In this document: positions 1 through 9,400 of the stretch, piece by piece
Position numbering within the stretch: the stretch's first letter is position 1
Layout: each line of letters opens with the position of its first letter
Notes under the pieces: model-generated
Databases searched by the model: none
The model's input: only the letters and a program-made list of their open reading frames with translations
Told to the model about the DNA's origin: nothing
Program-made: the position numbers and the translations under genes
Assembly (NCBI GenBank): GCA_943914555.1
Contig: CALUCM010000019.1
Location: forward strand, 1-22,191
Direction: 5' to 3'
Source: an uncultured Francisella sp.
Lineage (GTDB): Bacteria > Pseudomonadota > Gammaproteobacteria > Burkholderiales > Neisseriaceae
Length of the DNA: 22,191 bases

Positions 1-311
1 CTTTAGCGCTGGAAGAGTGTGCGCCTTTAACTTTTATGAAAGTCGATGAACAACGGTTTCCTGCTTTAAAATTGGCTTATGCTGCTTTAGAGCAAGGGCA
101 CGATGCTGCTTGCATTTTAAATGCAGCCAATGAGACAGCGGTTTCTCTCTTTTTAGAGAAGAGAATCGCTTTTACTGGTATCACTGTTTTAGTAGAAAAG
201 GCTTTGCAAGAAGTTAACACCGAGCGTGCGTATAGCTTGCAAGATTTGCTGCATAAAGATCAGCAAGTACGTTCGCAAGTAGCAGCATGGGCCAGGGCGT
301 ATTCTGTGTAA
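1..311 (+). CDS. dxr: 1-deoxy-D-xylulose 5-phosphate reductoisomerase, C-terminal part
   Basis: This is the 3' end of dxr, whose product converts DXP to 2-C-methylerythritol 4-phosphate, the second step of the MEP isoprenoid pathway in the cytoplasm. The reading frame is open from position 3, so the gene starts outside the window and about 102 C-terminal residues are present. The match is to the Dxr C-terminal helical domain: a 'FPALKLAYAALEQG' stretch followed by 'LNAANETAV', which correspond to the conserved 'PCLKLA...EQG' and 'LNAANE' segments of the E. coli enzyme. The stop is TAA at 309-311. The gene is followed after 11 bases by rseP, the usual gammaproteobacterial neighbour. Nothing looks broken in the visible part. 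Confidence 0.93.
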   Translation, partial: LALEECAPLTFMKVDEQRFPALKLAYAALEQGHDAACILNAANETAVSLFLEKRIAFTGITVLVEKALQEVNTERAYSLQDLLHKDQQVRSQVAAWARAYSV

Positions 312-322
312 AGTGAAACATT

Positions 323-1678
323 GTGATAACTTTTATTTATTTTTTGTTCACGATGACTGCTGTGGTTGCCTTTCATGAGTTAGGGCATTTGGTTGTCGCT
401 CTTATGTTTGGCATTCGAGTAACACAATATTCGATTGGGTTTGGCAAAGTATTATTCAGCTGCAGTTGGCGTGGCACGCGCTATTGTCTTAGTTTGATTC
501 CTTTAGGTGGTTATGTGCGAATGTTAGATACGCGTAAGGATCGTCTGCTATCAGCCCAAGAACAATTGTATGCTTTTGATCGCCAACATCCTTGCAAAAA
601 AATATTAGTGTATTTGGCAGGACCGTTTGCTAACTTGCTATTAGCAGTTTTTTTGCTAAGCGCGGTAGTTTATCATGAGGGGGTGATTACAGTGGCGCCT
701 ATCGTCCATACGGTGATTCCTGATTCTTTGGCAGACAAAGCTGGTTTTCAAGAGGGTGATCATGTATTGATGGTCGATGGACAGCCGGTGTCGGATTTTG
801 AAGATTTAAATGAGCTGAGTATTGATGGTTTAAGTAGTTTACAATTAAGTTTTACTGTACAGGATGCCCGAGGCAAGATACGCAATCGTCGAATGTATCT
901 TCGTAATTATCCTGATCTCGTGGATGAGATTTATCGTGGTAAAGCAAGTTTTGGATTTTCACCTGATTGCTTTAGCACAGAAATTGATGAAGTACTACAA
1001 GGGTTACCAGCTGCCGAAGCTGGTTTGAAATCTGGCGATCGGATTGTGGGATTGGCAAACAAAAAAATTAATAATTATCAGCAATTTATAACAATAGCGC
1101 GGCACTTACCTCTAAGCGCAGTTTCAGTAGATTATGTGAGAGAGGGGCGACGTTATCAAACTTTTTTGAAGCCAAAATTGATTGGAAAAAAACAAAGTGG
1201 TGCTTTGATTACCAGAATTGGAATTACTAATAAAATCGATTCATCGCTTGCCAAACGGAGCCGAGCCATTTATCATGCGACTCTTGCACAGTCTTTTTTA
1301 ATTGGTTTTAAAAAAACGTTTCATGTAGCGAAACGTACGGTGGTTCTGCTAGGCAAGATGTTAGTTGGACAAAGCTCGTTAAAAACTTTGAGTGGACCGA
1401 TTACTATCGCCAGTATGACGAAAAAAACAGTTGATTTGGGTTGGACAAGTTATTTATTTTTTTTGGCAATGATCAGTATAAGCATTGGGATTTTAAATTT
1501 ATTGCCCATTTCAGTGTTAGATGGGGGTGGTGCTTTGATGTCATTGATTGAGTGGGTGCAAGGGAAGCCTTTGAGTTTGCGTGCGGAAGATTTTGCTTTG
1601 CGCATTGGTTTTGCGATGCTGATGCTTTTGATATTTGTTGCGCTTTTTAACGATTTTTTTAGGATTTTTGCAAAATGA
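323..1678 (+). CDS. rseP: RseP site-2 intramembrane zinc metalloprotease
   Basis: RseP is an inner-membrane protease that in E. coli cleaves the anti-sigma factor RseA during the sigma-E envelope stress response and also clears signal-peptide remnants. The protein has 451 residues, close to E. coli's 450. The zinc motif HELGH lies at residues 18-22 in the first membrane segment. Two PDZ-like regions lie in the middle, and the third metal-ligand motif is LDG at 399-401, with D400 as ligand, near the last membrane helices. A GTG at 323 is chosen as start because it leaves enough sequence ahead of HELGH; the next in-frame ATG (353) would remove part of the first helix. The Shine-Dalgarno is weak. 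The stop overlaps the bamA start in an ATGA, implying translational coupling. Oddity: the usual LDGGH reads LDGGG here. Confidence 0.95.
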   Translation: MITFIYFLFTMTAVVAFHELGHLVVALMFGIRVTQYSIGFGKVLFSCSWRGTRYCLSLIPLGGYVRMLDTRKDRLLSAQEQLYAFDRQHPCKKILVYLAGPFANLLLAVFLLSAVVYHEGVITVAPIVHTVIPDSLADKAGFQEGDHVLMVDGQPVSDFEDLNELSIDGLSSLQLSFTVQDARGKIRNRRMYLRNYPDLVDEIYRGKASFGFSPDCFSTEIDEVLQGLPAAEAGLKSGDRIVGLANKKINNYQQFITIARHLPLSAVSVDYVREGRRYQTFLKPKLIGKKQSGALITRIGITNKIDSSLAKRSRAIYHATLAQSFLIGFKKTFHVAKRTVVLLGKMLVGQSSLKTLSGPITIASMTKKTVDLGWTSYLFFLAMISISIGILNLLPISVLDGGGALMSLIEWVQGKPLSLRAEDFALRIGFAMLMLLIFVALFNDFFRIFAK

Positions 1679-4035
1679 AGAAAAAGTTAGTGGTAGTAAG
1701 TTTGGCAAGTTTGATGTTATCTGCACCAGGATTGGCCGCAAATTTTAAGATAAAAGATATCCGGGTTGAAGGGTTACAACGTATCACACCTGATACAGTA
1801 TTTGATTATTTGCCGATTAAGGTTGGTGGAGAGTTCACTTCCACCAAAGGAGAGCAGATTATTAAGAGCTTATATGCGACAGGTTTTTTTGATGACATAC
1901 ATGTAGAAGCGCAGAATGATCAGGTGTTGCTTACAGTGGTAGAGCGCCCAATCGTTGATCGCATTACTATTGTTGGTGGCAAAGTAATTTCTAATCAATT
2001 GATTCAACAAAATCTTGCTCGTTTAGGGGTTGGAGAATCAAAAGTATATGATCCAGCTCGCTTGAAAATGGTACTTCAGGGACTGCAGCAGGAATACGTA
2101 AAGTTTGGTAAAAATAATGCAAAAGTTACTCCGCAAATCACTCCTTTGGAGCGAAATCGTGTGGCACTGAAATTGGTGATCGAGGAAGGTGTTACTACTA
2201 AAGTAAGAGCCATTGAATTTGAGGGGAATAAAAGTTTTTCTTCCAGCGCTTTGCGACATCATCTCACTATATCCAAACATAACCTTCTTTCTTTTTTGAA
2301 TAAAGATGATATTTATAGTCCTGAAAAAGCAGAGGAAACGCAAAAAGCACTGATTAAATTTTATCGTGACCGTGGATTTTATGATTTTTCTCTCAAAGGC
2401 ATTGAGCAGATTGTCAAGCCTGAGTCATTGGGAAAATTGACTTTGAAAATTACTTTAGATGAAGGGCGAAGATATCTTTGGGGTAAGGTACAAGTTGCAG
2501 GAGATAGCAAAGATGTGCCATTAGAAGAATTGCAAAAAATTGCTGATCATCACAATGATGGGGTGATAATCAGGGGTTCTAAATGGTATAACCAAAGTCA
2601 GCTGGATCACGTTGTTGCCAAAATTAAAGAAGAATTAGGTAAAAAAGGCTATGCCAAGGCTGAAGTTAATGTGCAGCCAGTTCGTAGTGAAGATGGACAT
2701 ATTAGTTTTACTTTGACTATCAATCCTCACCAAAAGATATATGTGCGCCATATTAATATTGTTGGCAATACCCGAACTCAAGATGAGGTAATCCGTCGTG
2801 AGTTCCGTCAGCAGGAAAATGCACCTTATGATTCTAGCCGTATTCAACGTTCTAAAGACCGTTTGGGAGGACTTACTTATATTGAAGATGCCCAAATAAA
2901 AGAGCAACCGGTGGAAAATAGCGATGATCAGATTGATTTGGGAGTTAAGGTTAAAGAAGGTAACGCTGGCATGTTTAACTTTAAAGTGGGTTACGTGCAA
3001 GATGATGGAGTGGTCATTTCTGGTGATTTTAAACATGATAATTTATGGGGAACTGGGCAGCAGGTTGCCTTAAATTTATCCACAGGTGGTACTACTAAGT
3101 CCTTGAACTTTGATTTTATGAATCCTTATGCGACCAAGCATGGTGTCGGCGTTGGCTTTGATTTTAACGCTAATAAGTTTGATCCAAATGATATTGAAAC
3201 CAGTTCTTATAAGCAAAAAACCTTTACTGGCGGAGTAAAGGCATCTGTCCCTGTCACCGATAAAGATAATTTGAAGCTACGTTTGGGTGCAGAACACAGG
3301 CGAATTGATCTTTATGAAAGAAGCCCAATTTACTATAAGCAGTATATTCAAAAGCATGGGCATTCAAGTAATATTTTTCCATTATCGGTTACCTGGCACC
3401 GTTCTACTGTCGATAGTTACCTTTGGCCAACGCGTGGCTACATTTTAGACACACAAGGGGAAGTAACGCTACCGCATATTAGTGGTCATCAATACTACAA
3501 ATTGACTCATCAACAATGGTGGTTCTTCCCAGTGACAGACAATGTAACCTTGATGTTGATGGGACAAGTCGGGTACATTAATAACTATGGTAAAAGTAAA
3601 GATGTTCCATTCTTTTATAATTTCCACACTGGGGGTATGGGCTCAGTGCGTGGTTTTGACTCTTCTTCATTAGGACCAAAAATCAATAACTGGTATGGGG
3701 ATGTTGATTATATTGGTGGGACGCGTCTTTTCACAACGACAGCGGAGCTTTTCTTTCCCATGCCTGGGCTTAAAGATAATAAGACAGTTCGTTTGAGCTT
3801 ATTTGCCGATGCTGGTAGTCTATGGGATGGCAAGACTCGTGGTCCGATCGATAATTTCGAGTACCCTGAACATTATAAGAGCAGTTTCAAAAATGAATTG
3901 CGTTCCAGCGCAGGTATTGGTGCAGTATGGTTTTCGCCTTTAGGTGCTTTACGCTTTAGTTGGGCAAAACCTCTCAAGAAGAAGCCAAGTGATAGACAGC
4001 AAAGCTTCCAGTTTAATATTGGTAATACCTTCTAA
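1675..4035 (+). CDS. bamA: BamA outer-membrane protein assembly factor (Omp85)
   Basis: BamA is the core of the BAM complex, which folds beta-barrel proteins into the outer membrane. The 786-residue protein (E. coli 810) begins with a signal peptide: a lysine-rich start, a hydrophobic core and a probable cut after 'PGLA' or 'LAA' near residue 22. POTRA repeats cover about residues 24-420, the first beginning 'FKIKDIRVEGLQRI'. An Omp85 barrel of about 365 residues follows. The barrel carries the diagnostic L6 motif VRGF within 'GMGSVRGFDS', and the last strand ends in 'FQFNIGNTF' with a terminal Phe, the usual outer-membrane sorting signal. The start overlaps the rseP stop by 4 bases. Downstream is an intrinsic terminator where most relatives have skp. 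Confidence 0.97.
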   Translation: MKKKLVVVSLASLMLSAPGLAANFKIKDIRVEGLQRITPDTVFDYLPIKVGGEFTSTKGEQIIKSLYATGFFDDIHVEAQNDQVLLTVVERPIVDRITIVGGKVISNQLIQQNLARLGVGESKVYDPARLKMVLQGLQQEYVKFGKNNAKVTPQITPLERNRVALKLVIEEGVTTKVRAIEFEGNKSFSSSALRHHLTISKHNLLSFLNKDDIYSPEKAEETQKALIKFYRDRGFYDFSLKGIEQIVKPESLGKLTLKITLDEGRRYLWGKVQVAGDSKDVPLEELQKIADHHNDGVIIRGSKWYNQSQLDHVVAKIKEELGKKGYAKAEVNVQPVRSEDGHISFTLTINPHQKIYVRHINIVGNTRTQDEVIRREFRQQENAPYDSSRIQRSKDRLGGLTYIEDAQIKEQPVENSDDQIDLGVKVKEGNAGMFNFKVGYVQDDGVVISGDFKHDNLWGTGQQVALNLSTGGTTKSLNFDFMNPYATKHGVGVGFDFNANKFDPNDIETSSYKQKTFTGGVKASVPVTDKDNLKLRLGAEHRRIDLYERSPIYYKQYIQKHGHSSNIFPLSVTWHRSTVDSYLWPTRGYILDTQGEVTLPHISGHQYYKLTHQQWWFFPVTDNVTLMLMGQVGYINNYGKSKDVPFFYNFHTGGMGSVRGFDSSSLGPKINNWYGDVDYIGGTRLFTTTAELFFPMPGLKDNKTVRLSLFADAGSLWDGKTRGPIDNFEYPEHYKSSFKNELRSSAGIGAVWFSPLGALRFSWAKPLKKKPSDRQQSFQFNIGNTF

Positions 4036-4058
4036 CTTAATTGAGGAAAAGAATAAAA

Positions 4059-4090
4059 GAAAGCTCCTGCCACTGGGGGCTTTCTTTTTT
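4059..4090 (+). terminator. Intrinsic (rho-independent) terminator after bamA
   Basis: A 9-bp stem (4059-4067 GAAAGCTCC with 4076-4084 GGGGCTTTC, one T-G wobble) closes an 8-base loop and is followed directly by six T residues (4085-4090). This is a canonical terminator. It sits 23 bases after the bamA stop and only 17 bases before lpxD, so lpxD-fabZ-lpxA-dnaE must depend on read-through, an internal promoter in bamA, or regulated attenuation. Confidence 0.85.
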
Positions 4091-4107
4091 CTATTTAAGG
4101 ATGGAGC

Positions 4108-5139
4108 ATGGCAGCTAGTATACAATTATCAGATTTAATAAAACACTTGGGTGGAACGTTAAAGGGAGAAGATAAAAAGATTAACGCTTTGTCTAGTTTA
4201 CAATTAGCCAAACCTGGGGATCTTTCTTTCTTGTCTAATCCAAAATTAAGAGAATTACTTAATTACACTGCTGCTTCTGCCTTAATCGTACCACAGGATT
4301 TTCCTTATCAATCTTATCCAAATAAAAGCTTTATATTGACTTTTGATCCTTATTTGTACTATGCGCGAGCAGCACGGTTATTTTATCCAACTAGTTGTGC
4401 AACTGGGGAGCATCATTTTAGTGCGGTAATTTCACCACAGGCACAAATTGCCCAAGAAGTTGATATTGGCCCTCAAGTGGTAGTTGAACCAGGAGTGGTG
4501 ATTGGTAAAAAAAGTCGTATCATGGCCGGCGCAGTGCTAGAAAGCGGGGTAAAGTTAGGTGATAATTGCTTGATCCATCCTAATGTTAGTTTACTGCATG
4601 GGGTAGAGCTGGGAGATCGAGTAGAAGTTCATTCTGGAACTGTGATAGGATCTGACGGTTTTGGTCTTGCTTGGAATGGTCAATCTTGGGAAAAAATCCC
4701 ACAGATAGGTAAGGTGATCATTGGTAATGATGTAGAAATTGGGGCCAATGTCACTATCGACCGCGGTGCAATTGGTGACACTGTTATTCATGAAGGGGTC
4801 AAAATAGATAATTTGGTGCAGATTGCTCATAATTGTGAAATAGGTGAACACACTGCTATTGCAGCGATGGTGGGTATGGCAGGTAGCACTAAGATAGGCA
4901 AGCGCTGTAAAATTGCTGGAGCAGTTAAATTTGTTGGTCATTTGGAAGTGGCTGATGATTGTATTATCGCGGGAGATGCGATTGTCAGCCATTCACTCAA
5001 ACAAGCAGGTCATTACGCAGGGAATTTCCCCATTCAAACGTATCAAGAATGGCAGCATAATGCCGTTGTTTTAAAACGCTTAAAAAAAATGTATAACACA
5101 CTCAGACGCCTTGCCGCTAGATTAGACCAAGAATCTTAA
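4108..5139 (+). CDS. lpxD: LpxD, UDP-3-O-(3-hydroxyacyl)glucosamine N-acyltransferase
   Basis: LpxD adds the second (N-linked) 3-hydroxyacyl chain from acyl-ACP during lipid A synthesis in the cytoplasm. The protein has 343 residues (E. coli 341). An N-terminal uridine-binding domain (about 1-100) is followed by a left-handed beta helix built of many hexapeptide repeats (for example 'IGANVTIDRGAIGD') and a C-terminal helical extension. The catalytic histidine is H241 in 'VQIAHNCEIG'. The ATG at 4108 is preceded by AAGGA at 4097-4101, 6 bases upstream; an out-of-frame ATG at 4101 is ignored. It is the first gene after the terminator and is followed by fabZ after 36 bases. Confidence 0.97.
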   Translation: MAASIQLSDLIKHLGGTLKGEDKKINALSSLQLAKPGDLSFLSNPKLRELLNYTAASALIVPQDFPYQSYPNKSFILTFDPYLYYARAARLFYPTSCATGEHHFSAVISPQAQIAQEVDIGPQVVVEPGVVIGKKSRIMAGAVLESGVKLGDNCLIHPNVSLLHGVELGDRVEVHSGTVIGSDGFGLAWNGQSWEKIPQIGKVIIGNDVEIGANVTIDRGAIGDTVIHEGVKIDNLVQIAHNCEIGEHTAIAAMVGMAGSTKIGKRCKIAGAVKFVGHLEVADDCIIAGDAIVSHSLKQAGHYAGNFPIQTYQEWQHNAVVLKRLKKMYNTLRRLAARLDQES

Positions 5140-5175
5140 TACATTAAGATAAAAATAGCACAAGAAAGGAAAAAT

Positions 5176-5628
5176 ATGCAGCAATCATTAGATATTAAGA
5201 AAATTCAAAAATTAATTCCGCATCAATATCCTTTTTTACTAGTGGACAGAGTACTCTTGTTTGAGAACCATAAGTATTTACGTGCATTAAAAAATGTCAG
5301 CATTAATGAAGCCTATTTTCAAGGTCATTTTCCCGATTGCCCTCTAATGCCTGGGGTGTTGATTATAGAAGCGCTTGCACAAGCGGCAGGCATTCTTGCT
5401 AATTTAAGTGGTTATATGGATACAGCCGAAGAGTTATATATGTTTGCTGGAATAGAAAAAGCGCGCTTTAAAAAACCAGTAGTTCCCGGAGATGCGCTTT
5501 TGTTAGAAGTTAATTTACTTAGGAAAAAAGCAAGAGTGGCAAAATTTGAAGTATGTGCTTTGGTAGAAAATGAAACTGCAGCAGAAGCGATAATTACCTG
5601 TATCAAGAAACGCATGACAGAGGTTTAG
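5176..5628 (+). CDS. fabZ: FabZ, 3-hydroxyacyl-ACP dehydratase
   Basis: FabZ dehydrates 3-hydroxyacyl-ACP to trans-2-enoyl-ACP in type II fatty acid synthesis. It competes with LpxA and LpxD for hydroxyacyl-ACP, which is why the three genes travel together. The 150-residue protein is a single hot-dog domain. Conserved blocks are 'IPHQYPFLLVDRV' near the N terminus and 'GHFPDCPLMPGVLIIEALAQ', with the catalytic pair H51 and E65. The ATG at 5176 has an AAAGGA Shine-Dalgarno at 5165-5170, 5 bases upstream. The stop is one base before the lpxA start, so the two are probably coupled. Confidence 0.97.
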   Translation: MQQSLDIKKIQKLIPHQYPFLLVDRVLLFENHKYLRALKNVSINEAYFQGHFPDCPLMPGVLIIEALAQAAGILANLSGYMDTAEELYMFAGIEKARFKKPVVPGDALLLEVNLLRKKARVAKFEVCALVENETAAEAIITCIKKRMTEV

Positions 5629-5629
5629 T

Positions 5630-6409
5630 ATGATGCCCTTAATCCATCCTACGGCAATTATTTCGTCCAAAGCAGAGTTGGCTTCCGATGTAAAAGTGGG
5701 CGCCTATAGTTTAATTGGGCCGCAAGTGAAAATTGATAAGGGGACAGAAATTAAATCCCATGTTGTCATTGAAGGCGATACTACGATTGGCAAAAACAAT
5801 CGTATTTTTCAATTTGCTTCTTTAGGTGCAATTCCGCAAGATAAAAAATACCACGATGAACCTACTAAACTGGTGATTGGTGATGGTAATATCATACGTG
5901 AGTATTGCACATTTAATATTGGCACTGTTACAGGTATTGGCGAAACACGGGTGGGCAGTGATAATTGGATTATGGCTTATGTGCATATCGCGCATGATTG
6001 TGTGGTGGGTAGTCATACCGTTTTAGCGAATAATACTACTTTGGCAGGCCATGTTGTTTTAAAAGACTGGGTGCTTACCGGAGGTTATACTTTGATTCTT
6101 CAGTTTTGTCAGATTGGAGAACATGCAATGACAGCTTTTGGTACACATGTTGATAAGGATGTCCCGCCGTACGTGATGGCAGCAGGGATAAAGATGAAAC
6201 CGGCAGGAATTAATTTAGAGGGCCTCAAAAGACGCGGTTTTTCTGCTGAACAAATTGCGCACATTAAAGAGGCTTATAAAATACTTTACCGACAAGATCG
6301 ATCATTTGTATCAGCAAAGGAGCAGATTTGCTTGCTTGCAAATAAGTATCCTGAGCTTTACGTATTTAAGCAGTTTTTTGATTCGATGCAGCGTGGTATT
6401 GTACGCTAA
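5630..6409 (+). CDS. lpxA: LpxA, UDP-N-acetylglucosamine O-acyltransferase (divergent acyl-ruler residues)
   Basis: LpxA catalyses the first committed step of lipid A synthesis, moving a 3-hydroxyacyl chain from ACP to UDP-GlcNAc. The protein has 259 residues (E. coli 262), with hexapeptide-repeat beta helix to about residue 185 and a helical C-terminal domain containing 'GINLEGLKRRGFS'. Catalytic H122 is in 'HIAHDC' (E. coli H125) and H141 matches H144. By a gap-free alignment with a 3-residue offset, E. coli H160 is replaced by L157, and G173, which sets the acyl chain length, by F170; H99 is replaced by N96. The enzyme may use a different acyl chain. ATGs at 5630 and 5633 are both possible starts, with AGAGG at about 5620. 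lpxB does not follow. Confidence 0.94.
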   Translation: MMPLIHPTAIISSKAELASDVKVGAYSLIGPQVKIDKGTEIKSHVVIEGDTTIGKNNRIFQFASLGAIPQDKKYHDEPTKLVIGDGNIIREYCTFNIGTVTGIGETRVGSDNWIMAYVHIAHDCVVGSHTVLANNTTLAGHVVLKDWVLTGGYTLILQFCQIGEHAMTAFGTHVDKDVPPYVMAAGIKMKPAGINLEGLKRRGFSAEQIAHIKEAYKILYRQDRSFVSAKEQICLLANKYPELYVFKQFFDSMQRGIVR

Positions 6410-6421
6410 CCCTAAGTGTTT

Positions 6422-9400
6422 ATGACATCTTTTGTACCGCTACGTATTTCTTCTGAATATTCAATTAGTAATAGTATCATTCGTCTTCAAGAGTTGGTTG
6501 ATCGAGCACGCCAATGCTCGATGACGGCTTTAGCTTTAACAGACCAGATGAATATGTTTGCGGCGGTTAAATTTTATCGTCTATGCCGTGAAAATGGCAT
6601 TAAGCCAATTTTAGGGGTCAACGCTTTATTTCAGGAAGAACAATCTGCTAAGTTACACCATCTTATATTATTAGCTAAGGATGAAGAGGGCTATTTATCA
6701 TTATGTCACTTGTTAAGTCGCGCTTATTTGCGTAGAGGCATAAGTAAGGAACCTCCTCATTTGGATTGGTCTTGGTTACAAGAATTAGAGCCCGGACATT
6801 TGATTGCTTTATCTGCCGCGCAAGAAGGTGTTATTGGTCATTATGTGGTTGAGCAAAAGTGGCAAGCAGCAGAATATTGGCTGCAACAATGTCTTACTGT
6901 ATTCCAAGATAATTTTTATCTTGAAGTACAGCGTTTTTTTAAGGTTCCATTCAACTTAGATCATCGACATCATGCCGCTTTTGAAGCTTTACAAACAAAA
7001 GCAGAACAAGTGCTGCAAGCCAGTATACGGTTAGCACAGAAATTTACTGTGCCAGTTGTTGCAACACATCCTGTCCAATTTATGCAAGCACAAGATTTTA
7101 TTGCTCATGAAGTAAAAACTTGTATCACCGAAGGACAAGTATTGGCTAATGAACATCGCCCTCTTTGTTTTCACCCCTGCCAATATTTTGTAGATAATGA
7201 ACAGATGCACCGTCTTTTTGCAGACATACCTAGTGCTCTAGAAAACAATAAAGAAATTGCCAAACGTTGTTCAGTAAATTTGCTATTGGGTAAAACTTTT
7301 TTTCCAGTATTTAAAACTCCAGATGGAGAAAGCCATGCACAGTATCTGGAAAAGTTAGCCAAGCAAGGCTTGATTGAGCGCATGAAGCATTTGTTTCCTA
7401 CAGAAGAAGAGCGCGCGCAACATTGGCCATTGTATGAAAAAAGACTTCAGTTTGAATTACATACCATCATTGAAATGGGATTTGCTTGTTATTTTTTAAT
7501 TGTTGCAGATTTCATTAATTGGGCCAAACATCATGATTGTCCAGTTGGTCCGGGCAGAGGTTCTGGCGCTGGTTCACTAGTGGCTTACAGTTTAAATATT
7601 ACTGAATTAAATCCCATTGAATATGCGCTTCTCTTTGAACGTTTTTTAAATCCTGAGCGAATATCGATGCCTGATTTTGATATTGATTTCTGCCAAGAAA
7701 ATCGTTATCGGGTGATTGATTATGTGCGTAGTAAATATGGAGAGGGAGCTGTGAGTCAGATTGTGACTTTTGGCACCATGTCTTCCAAAGCAGTAATTCG
7801 TGATGTGGGCCGGGTATTGGGTTTATCTTTTAGTCTATGTGACCGTTTATCAAAATTAATTCCAGTTGAAACTAATCGCCCAGTCAGTCTACGACGTGCC
7901 ATGACTCTTGAACCTGATATTGAACGCATCGTAAAGGAAGAAGAAGCAGAGGAACTCATTAGACTATCATTAAAATTAGAAGATCTAGTGCGCAATACAG
8001 GCATGCATGCTGGTGGAGTGTTAATGGCCCCAGGCAAACTTTCTGATTTTTGTCCAATTTATAAAGCGGAAGGTTCTGAAGCAGTGACTGTTTCTATGTA
8101 TGATAAAGACGACGTTGAAGCGGTGGGTTTGGTTAAATTTGACTTCTTGGGTTTACGTAATCTTACCATTCTTAAAATGGCGCAAGACTTAATTGCTCAA
8201 CACCGCGGAGAAAAAATCGACATCAGTACCATTCCCCTAGATGATCCAGTAACTTTTGATATTTTCCAAAATGCCAATACCACCTCTGTATTTCAGTTTG
8301 AATCACTTGGCATGAAACGTATGTTATTACAAGCGCGTCCTTCAAAATTTGAAGAAATCATTGCTTTTGTGGCTTTATATCGTCCCGGGCCGATGGATTT
8401 GATCCCTGATTTTATCCGTCGTATGCATGGTGAAGCATTTGAATATTTGCATCCTTCTCTTGAGAAGATTATTGAGCCAACCTATGGGGTGATGGTGTAT
8501 CAAGAACAGGTCATGCAAGCTGCGCAGGCCTGTGCAGGCTATACGCTGGGGCAAGCTGATATTTTGCGTCGTGCCATGGGTAAAAAGAAAGTGGCAGAAA
8601 TGGAAGAACAGCGCTCTATATTTCTTTTAGGGGCAGAAAAAAAAGGTATTGATCGAGCAAAAGCCAGTGAGATATTTGATTATATGGCCAGATTTGCAGG
8701 GTATGGTTTTAATAAATCCCATGCTGCTGCTTATGCCTTACTTGCCTATCAAACTGCCTGGTTAAAAGCACATTATCTTGTTGAATTTATGTGTGTGAGC
8801 ATGTCAAGTGAGTTAGGTAATACCGATCAGTTGGAGTATTTGGCAGTAGATGTTAAGAAAAATCAGTTGCGACTCTTAGCACCTAATATCAACCGTTCCT
8901 GTTATTATTTTATGCCAGAGGGCGAAAAAAGCATACGATATGCTTTAGGTGCCATTAAAGGTGCCGGAAAACAAGCAATTGAGTCTATTGTAGCAGAGCG
9001 AGAGGCGCATGGTCCTTTTAGGGATTTATTTGATTTTTGCCGACGACTGGGTAAAAAATTAAATAATAAACGGATGATAGAATCACTTGTTAAGGCAGGA
9101 GCCTTTGATGAATTGGAGCCCAATCGTGCTTATTTATTCAGCCACATTAACTTAGCTATGGATTATGCTGAACAAGACAGAGTCAATGATGTGCAAAATA
9201 GTTTATTTGATTTGAATGAGGGGATACAGGAAATCATTCAGCCAGTGATAGTGGAAAATTGGAATTTTGCAAAACAGTTAAGTGAAGAAAAAGAAGCCAT
9301 TGGTTTTTATATCTCGGATCATCCTTTTAAACCATATCGTGATTATATTAACCATCTACCGCACGGGCAGACTTTAGCAGGGTTACATTTGGGTGAAGAT

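Noticed and set aside
2038..3036. Minus-strand open frames of about 100-133 codons inside bamA
   Set aside because: They lie opposite a full-length, strongly conserved gene, have no recognisable domains and have codon content explained by the sense frame.
4101..4107. Alternative ATG at 4101 for lpxD
   Set aside because: It is out of frame with lpxD and overlaps the Shine-Dalgarno of the ATG at 4108.
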